From Rhabditoides inermis (taxonomy: Eukaryota > Nematoda > Chromadorea > Rhabditida > Rhabditidae): a DNA stretch of 64,000 nt. Under the pieces are notes generated by a model. The model was not told where the DNA came from. It saw only the letters and a list, made by a program, of their open reading frames with translations, and searched no databases. Each line of letters begins with the position of its first letter. Within the stretch, counting starts at the first letter, position 1. The DNA lies in NCBI GenBank assembly GCA_963966185.1, contig CAWZYM010000045.1, positions 184,001-248,000 of the forward strand, written 5' to 3'. Below, piece by piece: positions 11,729 through 22,891 of this stretch. The position numbers were made by a program, and so were the translations under genes.

Positions 11729-14700
11729 TCAGAACACGTAGTCCTCAGTCGTCATGTCAATCGCCCAGCGGAACTTCTCGCGTTGCGTCTTGTTGAAAAC
11801 CTACAATAAATTCATCAATCAATCAATGCCTCCCATCGTTCTATTTTGCCACTCACCTTCTCGATGGGCACCTCGTTCTTGAGACACCACGCCACCGAGA
11901 TACGCGGGTCGAGATAGTTGAGCTTGGATGTTCCCAGAGCGATCTGCTTGTTCTCGTCCTTGTCGGTGCGGTTTATCTTCAGCTTCTTGAGCGCTTCTTT
12001 GATTCGGTCCACCTTCTTGGCTGCCTTGTCCTTGGCGGCTCCCCTCGCTTTCTCCAGCTCTGCCTTGGCCTCCTTCAGCTCCGCCTTCTTGTCCTTTATC
12101 TTGTTCTCCAGGTTCTCCATGCTCTTCTCGTGTCCCTTCGGCACAGCGCGCTGATGGTTACACAGGATGGCAACCTGCCGGTTCGCGCGATTATACGACA
12201 GCATCTTGTTGGGAATGTTGTCGCTGTCTGAAAAAGTTGTTATAGTCCCTACTTCTTCCTCCTTCGGCCCTCGCACTCACCCTTGGTGAGCTTCTCGAGC
12301 TGCTGCTGGAGAGTGATAGAGGCGTTGTAGGTACGGAACACCTTCACAGTCAGACCAGGCATCAGAGACTGCAGGTGCTGATTCAGCGTCGACGTCTAAA
12401 AGACAGTGGTCAACAACAGAACAGAACATGTGCTGTGCACGCAATGCGACGACGACGACTCACATCCAGCCGGTCAAACAGGTCGTCTCCGGGCTCCTTG
12501 TTCTCCTTGAATATCTTCAGATTGTTGAAGACCCTCTTTTCCACGCACACTTGGTTGAAGTAGCGAATGGAATCCTTTCCGGGGAAGTCAAACTCGACGA
12601 CGTAGCTGAAAAGGCAGCATGAATGCTAGGCTTGCTAGGCGCACATCGTCTCCACTCACTCCTTGCCGTCGAGCTGTTCGTAGAGCTTGATGTGCTCGCA
12701 TCGCAGAGAGCAGCAACCCACAGTGTCCGCAGCCTCGTCCACATCCTTCTCGTTACCTGCTCGAAGCGCCAGCTACAAACAGTACATTATGTTTCGGCGT
12801 CAGGCTGCCTCAGCTCACTTTGTCGATGAAGTAGAGTGCGACGGCCCGCTGCCGAATGCGCATCTCCTTCGACTTCCAGTCAGCCATGTACACCTCTCGG
12901 ATGTCCTTCACACGCGCCTTCAGCCGGCGAGCCGTCTCGAACTTCTCATAATCCTTTTCTCCCTGCAAGCAACTCGTATATGTACGCCATAAATACAAAT
13001 GAGTATCTTGTAGCAGACGTCTAACAGGGTCACTCACCTTGATCTTGGAACTGGGGTTGAGCATTATGTACTTGTTCTGTCCGAGAACGTTCTCTGTCCA
13101 CGACACGAGCCATGTGACAGTGTTGTCATGTCGCACCTCCTTCCACTTATGTCCCTCTGGCGCCTTGGGAATATCCGCGTCCCTTGAAAGACAGTATGAA
13201 TAACACCCACGTCAATAATCCTACAACAGTAGCCTTCTTACTTGGAGCAATTGATGATGACATCCTCAGGCATGATGCGTCGCTTCAAACGACCCATTTT
13301 GGGATGGTCTCCACGACCGCGGAACAAACCTGCAAATTAGCATAATAACCTGATTTGAATAAACCAATGTGACACTCAGACACTCACCAGGCGGCTCTAT
13401 CCGGAAGTTGCCAATCTTCTGCTTGTGTCCGTCAATCATGGCAAATCCGTATTCTTTCACCAGAGCCTCGTTCGTCTCCTACAATAATACGCGTGAAGCT
13501 ATTAGAAAAGAGTGGCTGGCCAACCTTGATCTTCTGCTTCTCCTCTTTGCTCATCGCCTTCCTTTTCTCCGTCTGCTCCGCGAAGTGAGCGGCCATCTGC
13601 CGGAAGTCACACTTCTTCAGGTCCTTGATCGCCTCACGTTCCTCAGGAGTCATATACTGCAATATCATTCATTCAGAGCACGGGATACTCATTCAATCAC
13701 CTTGCGCCAGTCTTTGAAGAAGTTCTCGTTGAAAGCCGTTTTGGTGGTGTACTCGTGGTCGAGCATGCGAGCATAGAACGTCGCTATCTCCTCAGCGTTA
13801 GTCGACAGACGCATCTCCTGCAACACATGTTCAATTTACGCAATACGTTTTATACGTTGCACTCACGTGTCCGTCGTACTTGAACTTGACGCCCTTGGGG
13901 AGGGGTTCATAGGCTGGGGCGAAGAAGGGACCCTTGTGGTGAAGACTGTTCCACTTGACTCCATCCGGCTTCTTCTCCTCCTTCCACCACTCCCACACAT
14001 CTTCCTGTTCCTCTTCCTTCTTCTTTCGCCCTCCAGCCTTGGTGGGTGAACTCTCCTCCTTCTTAGGCTTCTTCGATGACGAGGATTTCGACTCCTTTTC
14101 CTTCTTCTTCTCCTTGTCACTCTTAGATTTCTTCTTCTGTAAGAACCGATCACATTACACCACGTTGTCTCGTTTAAATCTCATGGTGATTTCACCTCAG
14201 GCTTGTAGTCGTCCTCGCTGTCGCTTCCAGCCGCCTTGCTCTTCCTCTTCTTCTTATCAGAGCCGTTCTTCTGTAATACAGAAAAATTCCAATGTAACAC
14301 CATTTATTTTGCACTCACCTTTTCAACGCGCTGCCCCCAGGGGACTTCGTCGTCTGATTCAAACTCTTCCTCCTTCACCTTCTTGTCTTTCTTCTTCTCC
14401 TTTTCCTTGCCGGAAGAACGTTGTGCCCACGGGACATCATCCTCGTCATCGAACTCCTCCTTCACCTGCAAATAAGAAATTGGTCACAACAAACGCGCGA
14501 CCAATCCAACCAATTCTATAGTCACTCCGAATAAGCGTGAAAACGTTAGGAGCCCAGTTACATGAACCATACCTTCTTGTTCTCTTTTTCCTTGTCTTTC
14601 TTGGGAGTGTTAGAAGGCATCAATGCAGCTGCGAACGAACCGGGAGCAGGCGCAGGAGATGTCTACAAAATTCAAGATGTTCGAATAAACGGTGTAGTGT

Positions 14701-14896
14701 GCACTCACCACTTCAGCCTTGATGGGTTGCTCGTCCATATCCATAGAGGAGTTGTGACGATCGCTAGTGTACCCAGATGAGCTGAAAGGATGATAAGATA
14801 TGCAACATGAGATATGAATTTCAAAAAGACCACGAAAACACACCTATCTCCGTTGGAGAAGTCCATTCCGTTAGTCGGCACAGCCACCTCCGCCAT
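11729..14896 (-). CDS. TOP1: DNA topoisomerase I (type IB)
   Basis: Nuclear enzyme that relaxes supercoils through a transient 3'-phosphotyrosine. About 14 exons. The charged N-terminus (exons 14896-14050) starts [13 protein letters not shown] and contains two copies of a D/E-x-VPW motif and Lys/Glu-rich stretches. The core starts at [23 protein letters not shown] and includes the family blocks [118 protein letters not shown] and [16 protein letters not shown] long Lys/Ala/Glu coiled-coil linker follows (near 12140-11960). The C-terminal block [15 protein letters not shown] carries the active-site Tyr, coded near 11915. The protein ends TEDYVF. All catalytic regions appear intact. Confidence 0.97.
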
Positions 14897-15875
14897 TGGT
14901 CAGCAACCGAGTGAGCGAGGCACGGAGAGACCGGGCTGTAAACGCTATTAATCGATTGTATACCAAGTTTCCTCTAGGCACGAGTTCGCGTTAGAACAGT
15001 CTTCTCAACGTGAGACAGTCTCTCGAGTACTGTAGAGAAGTGCCGCGAGCCACGGAGGTCAGAGTGGGCGGGGCCGCAGGGTCTTATCTCACTACTCTCT
15101 CTCTCTCTCACCCCCTCTCGCTTGTCGCAGCCTAAGCGGTGTCCACACCCCACACAGACGCTGACTTGCTTACCAAAACAGCCCCTGATATATTCTCCCT
15201 TCACCAGCGCTAACATCCACGTCGATACTACTATACACATAGTCACAGTGAGACAAAATCCATCGAACACACACGGGATACGCAATCATCAGAGTGGGGA
15301 AAGGACACACTCCACAGTGATCACATTGCAAAAGGACTGATGCACTTGGAGAATATGAGAGGAATGGATGGGGTCGGTAAGAAATCTACACAAGATATGT
15401 AAGAGAATATAAAAAAATAAACCCATGCAAAGAAGAAATGACATGACAGACCAGACAAAAAGTTCATCGAACGGTACAACGTGTACCGAGTTCAAACTGA
15501 ATCACAACTTTGAGGAAATGTTTTTTGTTGGACATGCTCAAAACGTGAAACATCATCATGATTATCAACGGTGCACGTAATGAACACAAGAAATACCCGG
15601 AAACGCGCTATCACACACCGTACACACGAGTATTCTCGGACTTGTGCTCAAAATCGACGTATTCTAGAACGGCGTCGCTGCTGCGCCTAAGTCCGGGTGG
15701 AAAGGGGGACTTTGACGAAAAAAGGGCCTGGCACGGCCATGCGACGCGGTCGCGTCTGCACGGAATGGATCGCGCGGCGCGGTCAAGAGGTTACGGTAAC
15801 GTTCAAAAAATTGGCGCGCTCACGAAAACAGCTGTTCGATCGATACTTTTTTTATATTACGATTATATTGTAGTA
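14897..15875. promoter_or_regulatory. Divergent intergenic region between TOP1 and the next plus-strand gene
   Basis: The two neighbouring genes point away from each other, so both promoters should lie here. The stretch holds a short (CT)n run near 15090 and is otherwise unremarkable. An open frame from 15558 runs into the first exon of the plus-strand gene, but nothing shows that it is translated upstream of 15876. No TATA box is evident. Confidence 0.45.
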
Positions 15876-16161
15876 ATGAAAGAACGAGAAGTGAATTATC
15901 GTCTTGCTGCACGCAGAGCCGTCCACAAACTCGCCGAAGGTCCTGTCACCACTGTGGAACAACTGAAATCGGGTGTTTTCAAGTGAGTTCATTCATCACA
16001 ACTTATCAATCAGAAAAGTTATTGTACTTATCAATCAGAAAAGCTCTTTCAATACAATCTTACAGAAGAAACAGTGACGTATTCACTCGACATGCGTTTG
16101 AGCAGCTTGCCGCACTCAGGACCCAGTTACGCGTGAGTTTGTGGTTGCTGTTGTTATTTTT

Positions 16162-16218
<57 letters not shown>

Positions 16219-18486
16219 ATTGTTTGTTGTATGGTAATATGTTCAGGAGGAGGCGTCATCTTACCTATCGTCAGGTACAATCGAACCTGCCGGTCTGGTT
16301 CGTCTCCTCGCCGAGAACCCAGACGACGAGATCAAGGCTGCCGAGAAGGAGCTGCGGTCAGCATGTGAGTCATGCCTCACTCCCAATGTGTGGGCCAATA
16401 TATAGGCCATTCCCCCCTTTCATCGTACGGCAATATCGCTGGCTCGCCAGACAGACGAGAATTTTATGCAAATATGCCCCGATTGTGTGTTTTTGTACTC
16501 AAACACGGTAGAAACGACGGAAATTAAAAAATCGAGCACTAGAGTTCTCTCGGCATTCTATCTGGGCATCTCCTCCTGAAAACTGAGCGCTGTGCGATAA
16601 GTTTGCAGCGAGTAATTAAGTTTTGGAGTTTTCCCATTGGAAATCGACTCAAAATCAAGGTTTTTGGACTCTAACTAGAAAATGAAGACAAAAATAAAAA
16701 ATCGAACTCTAGAGATCGATGAGCAATATTGATACCCATAACATATCAAAATTTTGTGAAGATTGCTTAATTCTGAAAGGAGTAATTAACTTTATAAGAT
16801 GGAGAACTCTGCTTCATTAGACTTGCAAATAGTCGAATGGTCTCGCGCGGGCCAATAACGAGTTGTTGATGCCTCAAATGCTGTCTGGTAAACATCCGAC
16901 GAAATGACTGCCGTACGATGAACGGGGGGGATGCCCTATACCTGTAGGCAAGCTCATCTCGAAGCGGCGCGCGAAGCATGCACTGTCGGCGCGCAGTGAT
17001 GCCTCCACTGCTCCTCCCCCCACTGCCCCACCACATCCCGTAGCCGTGCAAGGTTGGTTGGTCTGTTCGTCGACTTTGCATCCCACACGTCCACTTGCAG
17101 TGGATTGTCTCGAATTGCATGTTGTGGATCGGGTGGCTCCGGCCCTTGTCCCTGCTGGCATACCGCGATTCGACGCCGATCTGCTCGGCGGACTCAAGGA
17201 TTCTCCCATCAGGTAATTCAGAGCAATCAAGTGTGCACAGTACATTCGCATGATTGTGTTCTAATCAATACGAATGCAGTACTCCGCGTCTGCCCAAGTT
17301 CGATGCGCCGTCGTCGAACATCTCGCATCGGTCGACGCCCTCTCCCACTCCCACTCCCTCCGCCACTCAGCAACACGAAGCCATGCTGGATGAGCTGGCC
17401 AAGAAAGTACGCAAGTTCACGAACCTTACTTACCAGATTGATCCGACCGTTTCATCGTGTGATTGTAGTTTGTTTGCTACTTGTCCTTTTAGATGACGGA
17501 CGAACTGATTGGAGACTCTTCTTTCTTGCGCATTCTGCGATCCGGCACGGGGGACATCACACAACCCATCCTCCAGCAGCTCAGGAACATCGTCAGTTGG
17601 ATAGATTGGTTCAATGATTTGGGATGGATTGATTGATGTAATGAATCTTGTCCGGTAACGGACCGAAAAAGGGTAAACAAAAAAGTTGTATTGTGTATTT
17701 TTCCTTTCCTTTTGTTTATGTTTTTCATTTATAAATTGATGAGCGCAGGTCTCGGACGAAGTGCCGTGTTCTACTGCCTCGCCCTCTGATCTACCCATCG
17801 TCCCCTCGTTCCCTGTTCGAGCAGCCACGCCTAAGCGCCATGCATTGCCTGTACACAATGAGGTGCGTACATTGCAGACTTTGTTTATTTCTCCCATATA
17901 CCCATATTCCGCCTCCTTCTCGTTCTCGTGTCATACGTCCCATTAAAGATGATATGTGTATGTTTGCAGTCTGTCCAAGTGGATACTTCTCAATCGGACG
18001 CGCCCGTCTCCGAGAAACCTCACGCTGGTGATATCTCCAGTTCCCTTCTATCGTCAGACATGAGCGCTGGACAGATACTGCCCAAGAGAGAGCATATCAG
18101 GTCAGTATCATATGTTATCATGATTATCATTTGTCTTGATTGTGAGGAGCCGCACGCTGGTTGTGGGGGCGGATGGGAGTGTGTGCGCGGTGTCCCCACT
18201 GCGCCCGCGAGTCGCCGAGTCTCCAACCACGCACAACAGACAACACTCGCCCATTGGTCAGTCTTCTCTACACTACAACCACTACGCACATTGCTTGTTC
18301 GAGAACCGTTCAATACTCTATGGATAATATATTTTGTAGGCGTCAACGTAGTGCATTGTTAATAATTGGTGCATTTCAGCGTCGCTGTCTGCCCGTCAAT
18401 TAGCACAGAGGGAGGAGTGGGAAGAAGAGCCCGGCACTTCCCGAAGAGAAGACACACTCGACCACATATCAGCCCTGCCAACGTAG
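15876..18486 (+). CDS. Unrecognised protein, about ten exons
   Basis: I do not recognise the family. Exons join in frame: 15876-15982, 16066-16132, 16247-16364, 17101-17212, 17280-17406, 17493-17591, then exons near 17750-17862, 17971-18101, 18147-18252 and 18380-18486. The start MKEREVNYRLAARRAVHK is followed by a helix-rich N-terminal part (HAFEQLAALRTQLREEASS, LVRLLAENPDDEIKAAEKEL). Next are a Pro/Ser/Thr-rich middle (STPSPTPTPSATQQ), ILRSGTGDITQPILQQLRNI, and an acidic Ser-rich C-terminal part ending EDTLDHISALPT. No signal peptide or membrane segment is seen, so a soluble protein with one folded N-terminal region and a disordered tail is likely. The third intron (16365-17100) contains a 540 bp MITE. 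Confidence 0.7.
16162..16221. repeat. (TTG)n microsatellite in an intron
   Basis: About 20 copies of GTT between the second and third exons of the unrecognised gene, just upstream of the acceptor. A second (TTG)n of similar length lies at 20524-20571 in an MMD intron. Confidence 0.85.
16401..16940 (+). mobile_element. MITE family A, copy 1
   Basis: Non-coding element of about 540 bp in an intron. The ends are inverted repeats of about 30 bp: the left begins TATAGGCCATTCC and contains TCATCGTACGGCA; the right contains TGCCGTACGATGA and ends GGGGATGCCCTATA. TA dinucleotides at both borders suggest a TA target duplication, as for Tc1/mariner-type elements. A second copy at 19192-19785 shares the ends and internal blocks such as GACTTGCAAATA. 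Confidence 0.8.
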
Positions 18487-18870
18487 AAAGGAGGAGCTTG
18501 CAGGGGCGGAGCCTAACTATAATATCTGGTCTGCTCGTTATCTATTTGGGGGGTCGTTGTATAGTAGTGATGTTTTTTGATGCGCGCATCGTTCGCCTTT
18601 TCTGATTGCCTGCCCGATTGTTCTCTCTCATCTCCTCTCATCTCGCCTATTGATCTATGTTTCTCGTTCACTGAATTTTCATGAAAAAATGCGGCGTAAT
18701 AAATTGTACTATTCGTATCGGAGTTTTTTTTGCATGCATTAGTTATGTTTCGGGTTTTTGGCCCTTTGATACCGAACTACTTGGTAGTTTTATCATATCG
18801 ATATGGCGGCATTGATGTTTTGTTGAAGGGGCGTCGGCGGGTGCGGCCGGTTGGGGGCAGCAGAAGTAGG

Positions 18871-19980
18871 ATGAGCTGTTGTGGAGTGAGCAGGTAGGCG
18901 ATAACCTGCACATCATCGGGTTACTGTACTCCCGTCACAGGTACATGAACGGCCGCGCGCCCAAAGGAATGCCCTATGAGCCGACCAGCTACGAACATTT
19001 GGCCAACACGCTCTCCCACGCGGTGAGTCGATTATTGATTGATTGATTGATATATCGATTGATTAGATCGGCATTCTGCCGACGTACTATGCCTTCAACC
19101 ACATGATCTCTGTGACGCACCGCGATCTACAGTACTACCTCATGGTCGTCTATGGGTTCTTCACTACGGTGGGTTCAATATATGGGCCCTGTATAGGCTA
19201 TTCCCCAATTTCATCGTACAGCATTATCGGCTAGCTTCCAGACATGGGCGAAATGACGAGAAATTTATGTAAATGCACGTCAATTTGGAGTTTTTGCGCA
19301 GCAGTACTGTAATAAACGCAAAAATGAAAATTCTAACGAGGACATTCTGTCGGTTTGGCCTGTGAGTAGAACATATCAAAATTTGGTGCTATTTGGTCAA
19401 CTTTGAAATGAGTTATTTCTCTTGGCGTGAATCACCTACATAATGGTCGTACATAGGAGGTTATCGATTGATATCTCGGGAACCAATTGAACAATCAAAA
19501 ATCGCCGAGGAGATTCTATGGGGAGAAGTACTACGGACATTCTGTGAAAGTTTCGTGTCATTCGGAATCTCGGGAACAGAGTTATTAACTCTATATGGTG
19601 GAAAACTCTTCTTCATTTGACTTGCAAATAACCCTCATTTCCCTAAAAAAGAGACCGCCAAGTGCGCGAATTGCGCGGTCGAATGGTCTTGCGCGGAGTG
19701 ATAACGGGCTATTGATGTCTCAAACGCCGTCTGGTAAATATTCTGAGAAATGACTGCCGTACGATGAACGGGGGGATGCCCTATAGGTATATTTACTGTA
19801 GTTTTAATTGTAAGGTTACTGTAGTTTTGGAGTTTCATGAAGTAAAAGCTTATTCTATGATTAAGTTGCTGTTCGTGTGCAGTTCGACCTACCACTTTTT
19901 CGACATGCTCTACCGGCCGGAGAAGAAGTGAGTAGTCTCCTCCTCTTCCCTTTCTCTCTTTCTTCTCCCGCCCCCCCCCC

Positions 19981-20025
<45 letters not shown>

Positions 20026-20528
20026 CTCTCTCTCTCTCTCTTCCCATCTCTCTCACCCCTCCCTCCCCCAGGCACCCCCGTCTCCGATACGTGCTGCACG
20101 TGGCTGACCGTGCTGCCATCTATCTCTTCATAGCTGCCAGCTACACTCCCTGGCTCAGTCTCCGCCATTGCGGATGCATGGGAGTGGGTTATTGATTGAT
20201 GGATTGTTGTTTTTCTCGGTTGTTGCTCAATGTGTATGATATTGTCAGGTGCACCTCAAATGGATGATTTGGCTGTTTGCGTTTTTCGGCATACTGTACC
20301 AGTACAACTTCCATGAACGGTGCGTTTGTTTTAGTCTTCTCCTCCTCCTTCTCCTCCCTTTCCTCTCCTCCGTCCATTCCTTTCCGTTCTCCTTTCTCCT
20401 CTTATTCATCTGCTCCTTATCTCCCGCCTTCTCGTTCATCTCCATCTCTGCAGTTACAAGACACTCGAGACATGTCTCTACATTCTCATTGCTGGCGGAC
20501 CATCGGTCGCCATCTTTTCCATGGTATG

Positions 20529-20574
<46 letters not shown>

Positions 20575-20963
20575 TGGCTGTTTGCAGACTGACCGCAGTG
20601 GTCTGAATCTGATGGTGTATGGTGGTATGGTCTACCTAGTGGGAGTAGTGTTCTTCAAATTGGATGGCATCATTCCATTCGCCCACGCAATCTGGCATCT
20701 GCACGTCCTTGTCGGTGAGTCGCGCATCCTTTCCCTCCCCTCTCTCCCTCTCTCCCTCCCTCCTTCTCTCCCTCTCTCCCTCTCCCCCTCCCTCCTTCTC
20801 TTCCTCTCCCCCTCTCTCTTTCCCTCCTTCTCTCCTTCCCTCCTTCTCTCCCTCTCTCTCCCCCTTCTCACCCCTCTCTCTAGGCGCCTTCTTCCACACC
20901 TATGCTGTCTACTCGACTCTTCTGGGCCCGGATCGCCTCAATCCCGCTCCGGACGAGTTTTGA
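18871..20963 (+). CDS. MMD: MMD-like 7TM protein of the PAQR/hemolysin III family
   Basis: Multi-pass membrane protein of the progestin and adipoQ receptor superfamily, MMD branch (PAQR10/11), expected in Golgi or lysosomal membranes. First exons: 18871-18893 (MSCCGVS), 18941-19022 ([19 protein letters not shown]), 19067-19168, and one starting at 19866 with [15 protein letters not shown]. Later exons cover [61 protein letters not shown] and [20 protein letters not shown], ending [10 protein letters not shown]. The conserved family residues are present: S-x3-H in the second helix (SSTYHFF), the D of VADRAAI, and the H-x3-H-like motif in [11 protein letters not shown]. These coordinate the metal in PAQR proteins. 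The acceptor before LLFVCSS is an unusual AAG. The third intron holds a MITE copy. Confidence 0.93.
19192..19785 (+). mobile_element. MITE family A, copy 2
   Basis: About 594 bp in an MMD intron, same orientation as copy 1 in the neighbouring gene. It has the same terminal inverted repeats (TATAGGCTATTCCCC with TCATCGTAC at the left; TGCCGTACGATGA with GGGGATGCCCTATA at the right), the same near-terminal block (ATGGTCT..GCGCGG..TTGATG..CTCAAA), and TA at both borders. The middle differs more, so the copies are not recent twins. Confidence 0.8.
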
Positions 20964-21900
20964 TCTATCTAGGATTGATCTACCTTCTATTTCCTTCCCT
21001 CGCTTTCTCGTTCTATGTATAGTCTTCCACTCCTCTTACTAGGAATCTCATTATCTTGCATAGTATTAGCTTGATTCGCCCTGAATTCGTGATATGATAA
21101 GGCGAGCTTCGTTTTATCGGATTTTGTACTTCGCACTGGATAGGTAGTTTGTAGTATTTGTACTGGGTCACACAAAGAGATTTTATAACAGAGTTTATAC
21201 CAACCAAATAATCTTTCCTATTTTCTACTCGGTACCGGTGCTTATAGGATATTCATCGAGTGGTCACAAAGTAATAAAAAATGAGTTTTAGCGCAATTCA
21301 GTTTTTCTTTGTATTTTGTAGTAGATCGTACTTCGGTTTTTATAGAGTTGTTCTGTGAACCAATATGATGCAAATAAATTATTGCTGATTATTCTTTGTG
21401 AGATATCCATTTTCATTTCATTACAAGCCTCAACAACTGCATTTTGAGTGTTGCTTTGTGTTGTGATACAAACATCACTTCCGCCCTTTTCTGGAAAGAC
21501 ATTTGTTTACATCCTGATCTTTGCTCATTCACCTGCTTCCCCCGCAGTTTATCGAACAGATTCCGGTACTCCGCTCTGAATTATGAGTCAAGACGGTACG
21601 TATGCGTTATTATAGAATGTGAGAGAGGAGAAGGAGAGAGAAAAAATGAAACAGGGAGGGTTATTAGTTGAATGTGGATGAAGATATGAAGTATATGAAG
21701 CTCTTGCTCGTCCGAACAGGAGGTGTGAGGACACTGAACATATCACGCAACCACCAAGCACCCCAGACTGCACGATGAACATTACAAAGGCTCCGCAAGT
21801 GAAACTGACATTGCAAAATATGAAATCCTAGGACAGAGAAGAGAAATGTGAGGCCCATGCAAACAACGTTGAGACCGACAAAGAGCTGAGGAGCATAATG
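20964..21900. other. Intergenic region downstream of MMD
   Basis: AT-rich, presumably beginning with the MMD 3' untranslated region. Short open frames occur on both strands, but none has splice support or a recognisable product. Confidence 0.5.
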
Positions 21901-21902
21901 AT

Positions 21903-22188
21903 AGACAGAGAGAGAGAGAGGGGGAGAGAGAGAGAGGGAGAAAGGGAGAGAAAGGGGGGGGGGAAGTAGCGCACCTCACTGGGAAACTTTATGGCTCCAT
22001 GTGAGACAGAAGTCGTGTGTTTTGCTCGTTTCGTCACAAACTGCACTTCTTCACCAATTTTATCACGTTGATAAGAATCATATACGCGAGGACAGTGAAC
22101 TGAAACGGAGATGGTATGTGGTTTGGTTCCCAATTGTCGATTTGCTTGACTGACAGAGGCAGAGGAAGAGAGAAAGAGAGGGCGAGAT

Positions 22189-22247
<59 letters not shown>

Positions 22248-22250
22248 AGA
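21903..22250. repeat. Two (GA)n microsatellites
   Basis: Purine runs at about 21907-21965 and 22147-22248, separated by unique sequence. They lie directly before a foldback element. Confidence 0.85.
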
Positions 22251-22280
22251 GGCGCACCTGCCAGGTGCGTGATATATACT

Positions 22281-22779
22281 ATATATTATCTTTTAAAAGT
22301 ACTTCCGTAAAAAGTGTTGTTTGTGTTAACCTGATTCAAGAAAAGCGCATGCATATATTATTAATTTTCGAAAAATCAAATCGTAAACACCTGAACATGA
22401 AAACTAACACAAACTTGCTCTTTCAAACGAATATAGAATAGTTACACGTAACATTCAGAATAATACGAGTGTTTTGTTTATTCAGTGTTTTTTGCGGTTT
22501 ATTATTTATGGTTTATCAGTAAAATAAAATATTATTCGTGATGTTGTTTGACTCAATGTTTCAGGTATAAAAATGTCAAAAAAATAAAACATGGAATTAT
22601 TCAACATTAATTATTCAAAAATTATTCAACGTTTTGAAAGAGCAAGTTTGTGTTAGTTTTCATGTTCAGGTGTTTACGATTTGATTTTTCGAAAATTAAT
22701 AATATATGCATGCGCTTTTCTTGAATCAGGTTAACACAAACAACACTTTTTACGGAAGTACTTTTAAAAGATAATATAT
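22281..22779. mobile_element. Foldback (long terminal inverted repeat) element
   Basis: Arms of about 149 bp (22281-22429 and 22632-22779) are almost perfect reverse complements: the left starts ATATATTATCTTTTAAAAG and the right ends with its complement. The inner edges TTGCTCTTTCAAA / TTTGAAAGAGCAA also pair. The 202 bp spacer is AT-rich and has no coding potential. Near-identity of the arms suggests recent insertion or arm conversion. Confidence 0.8.
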
Positions 22780-22891
22780 GTCCTTTTGTTGAATTTCATA
22801 GAAATTTTCTCTCTCGTCTTCATACATGTAACATGTTCTTCTCTCATTATTTCATCAATTTCATTTCAAATTTATTCGATATTTTCTCGTT

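Noticed and set aside
15558..15875. Open frame extending the unrecognised gene upstream of its first Met
   Set aside because: The frame is open, but composition changes and the region looks like a promoter. No upstream splice site is needed to explain the gene.
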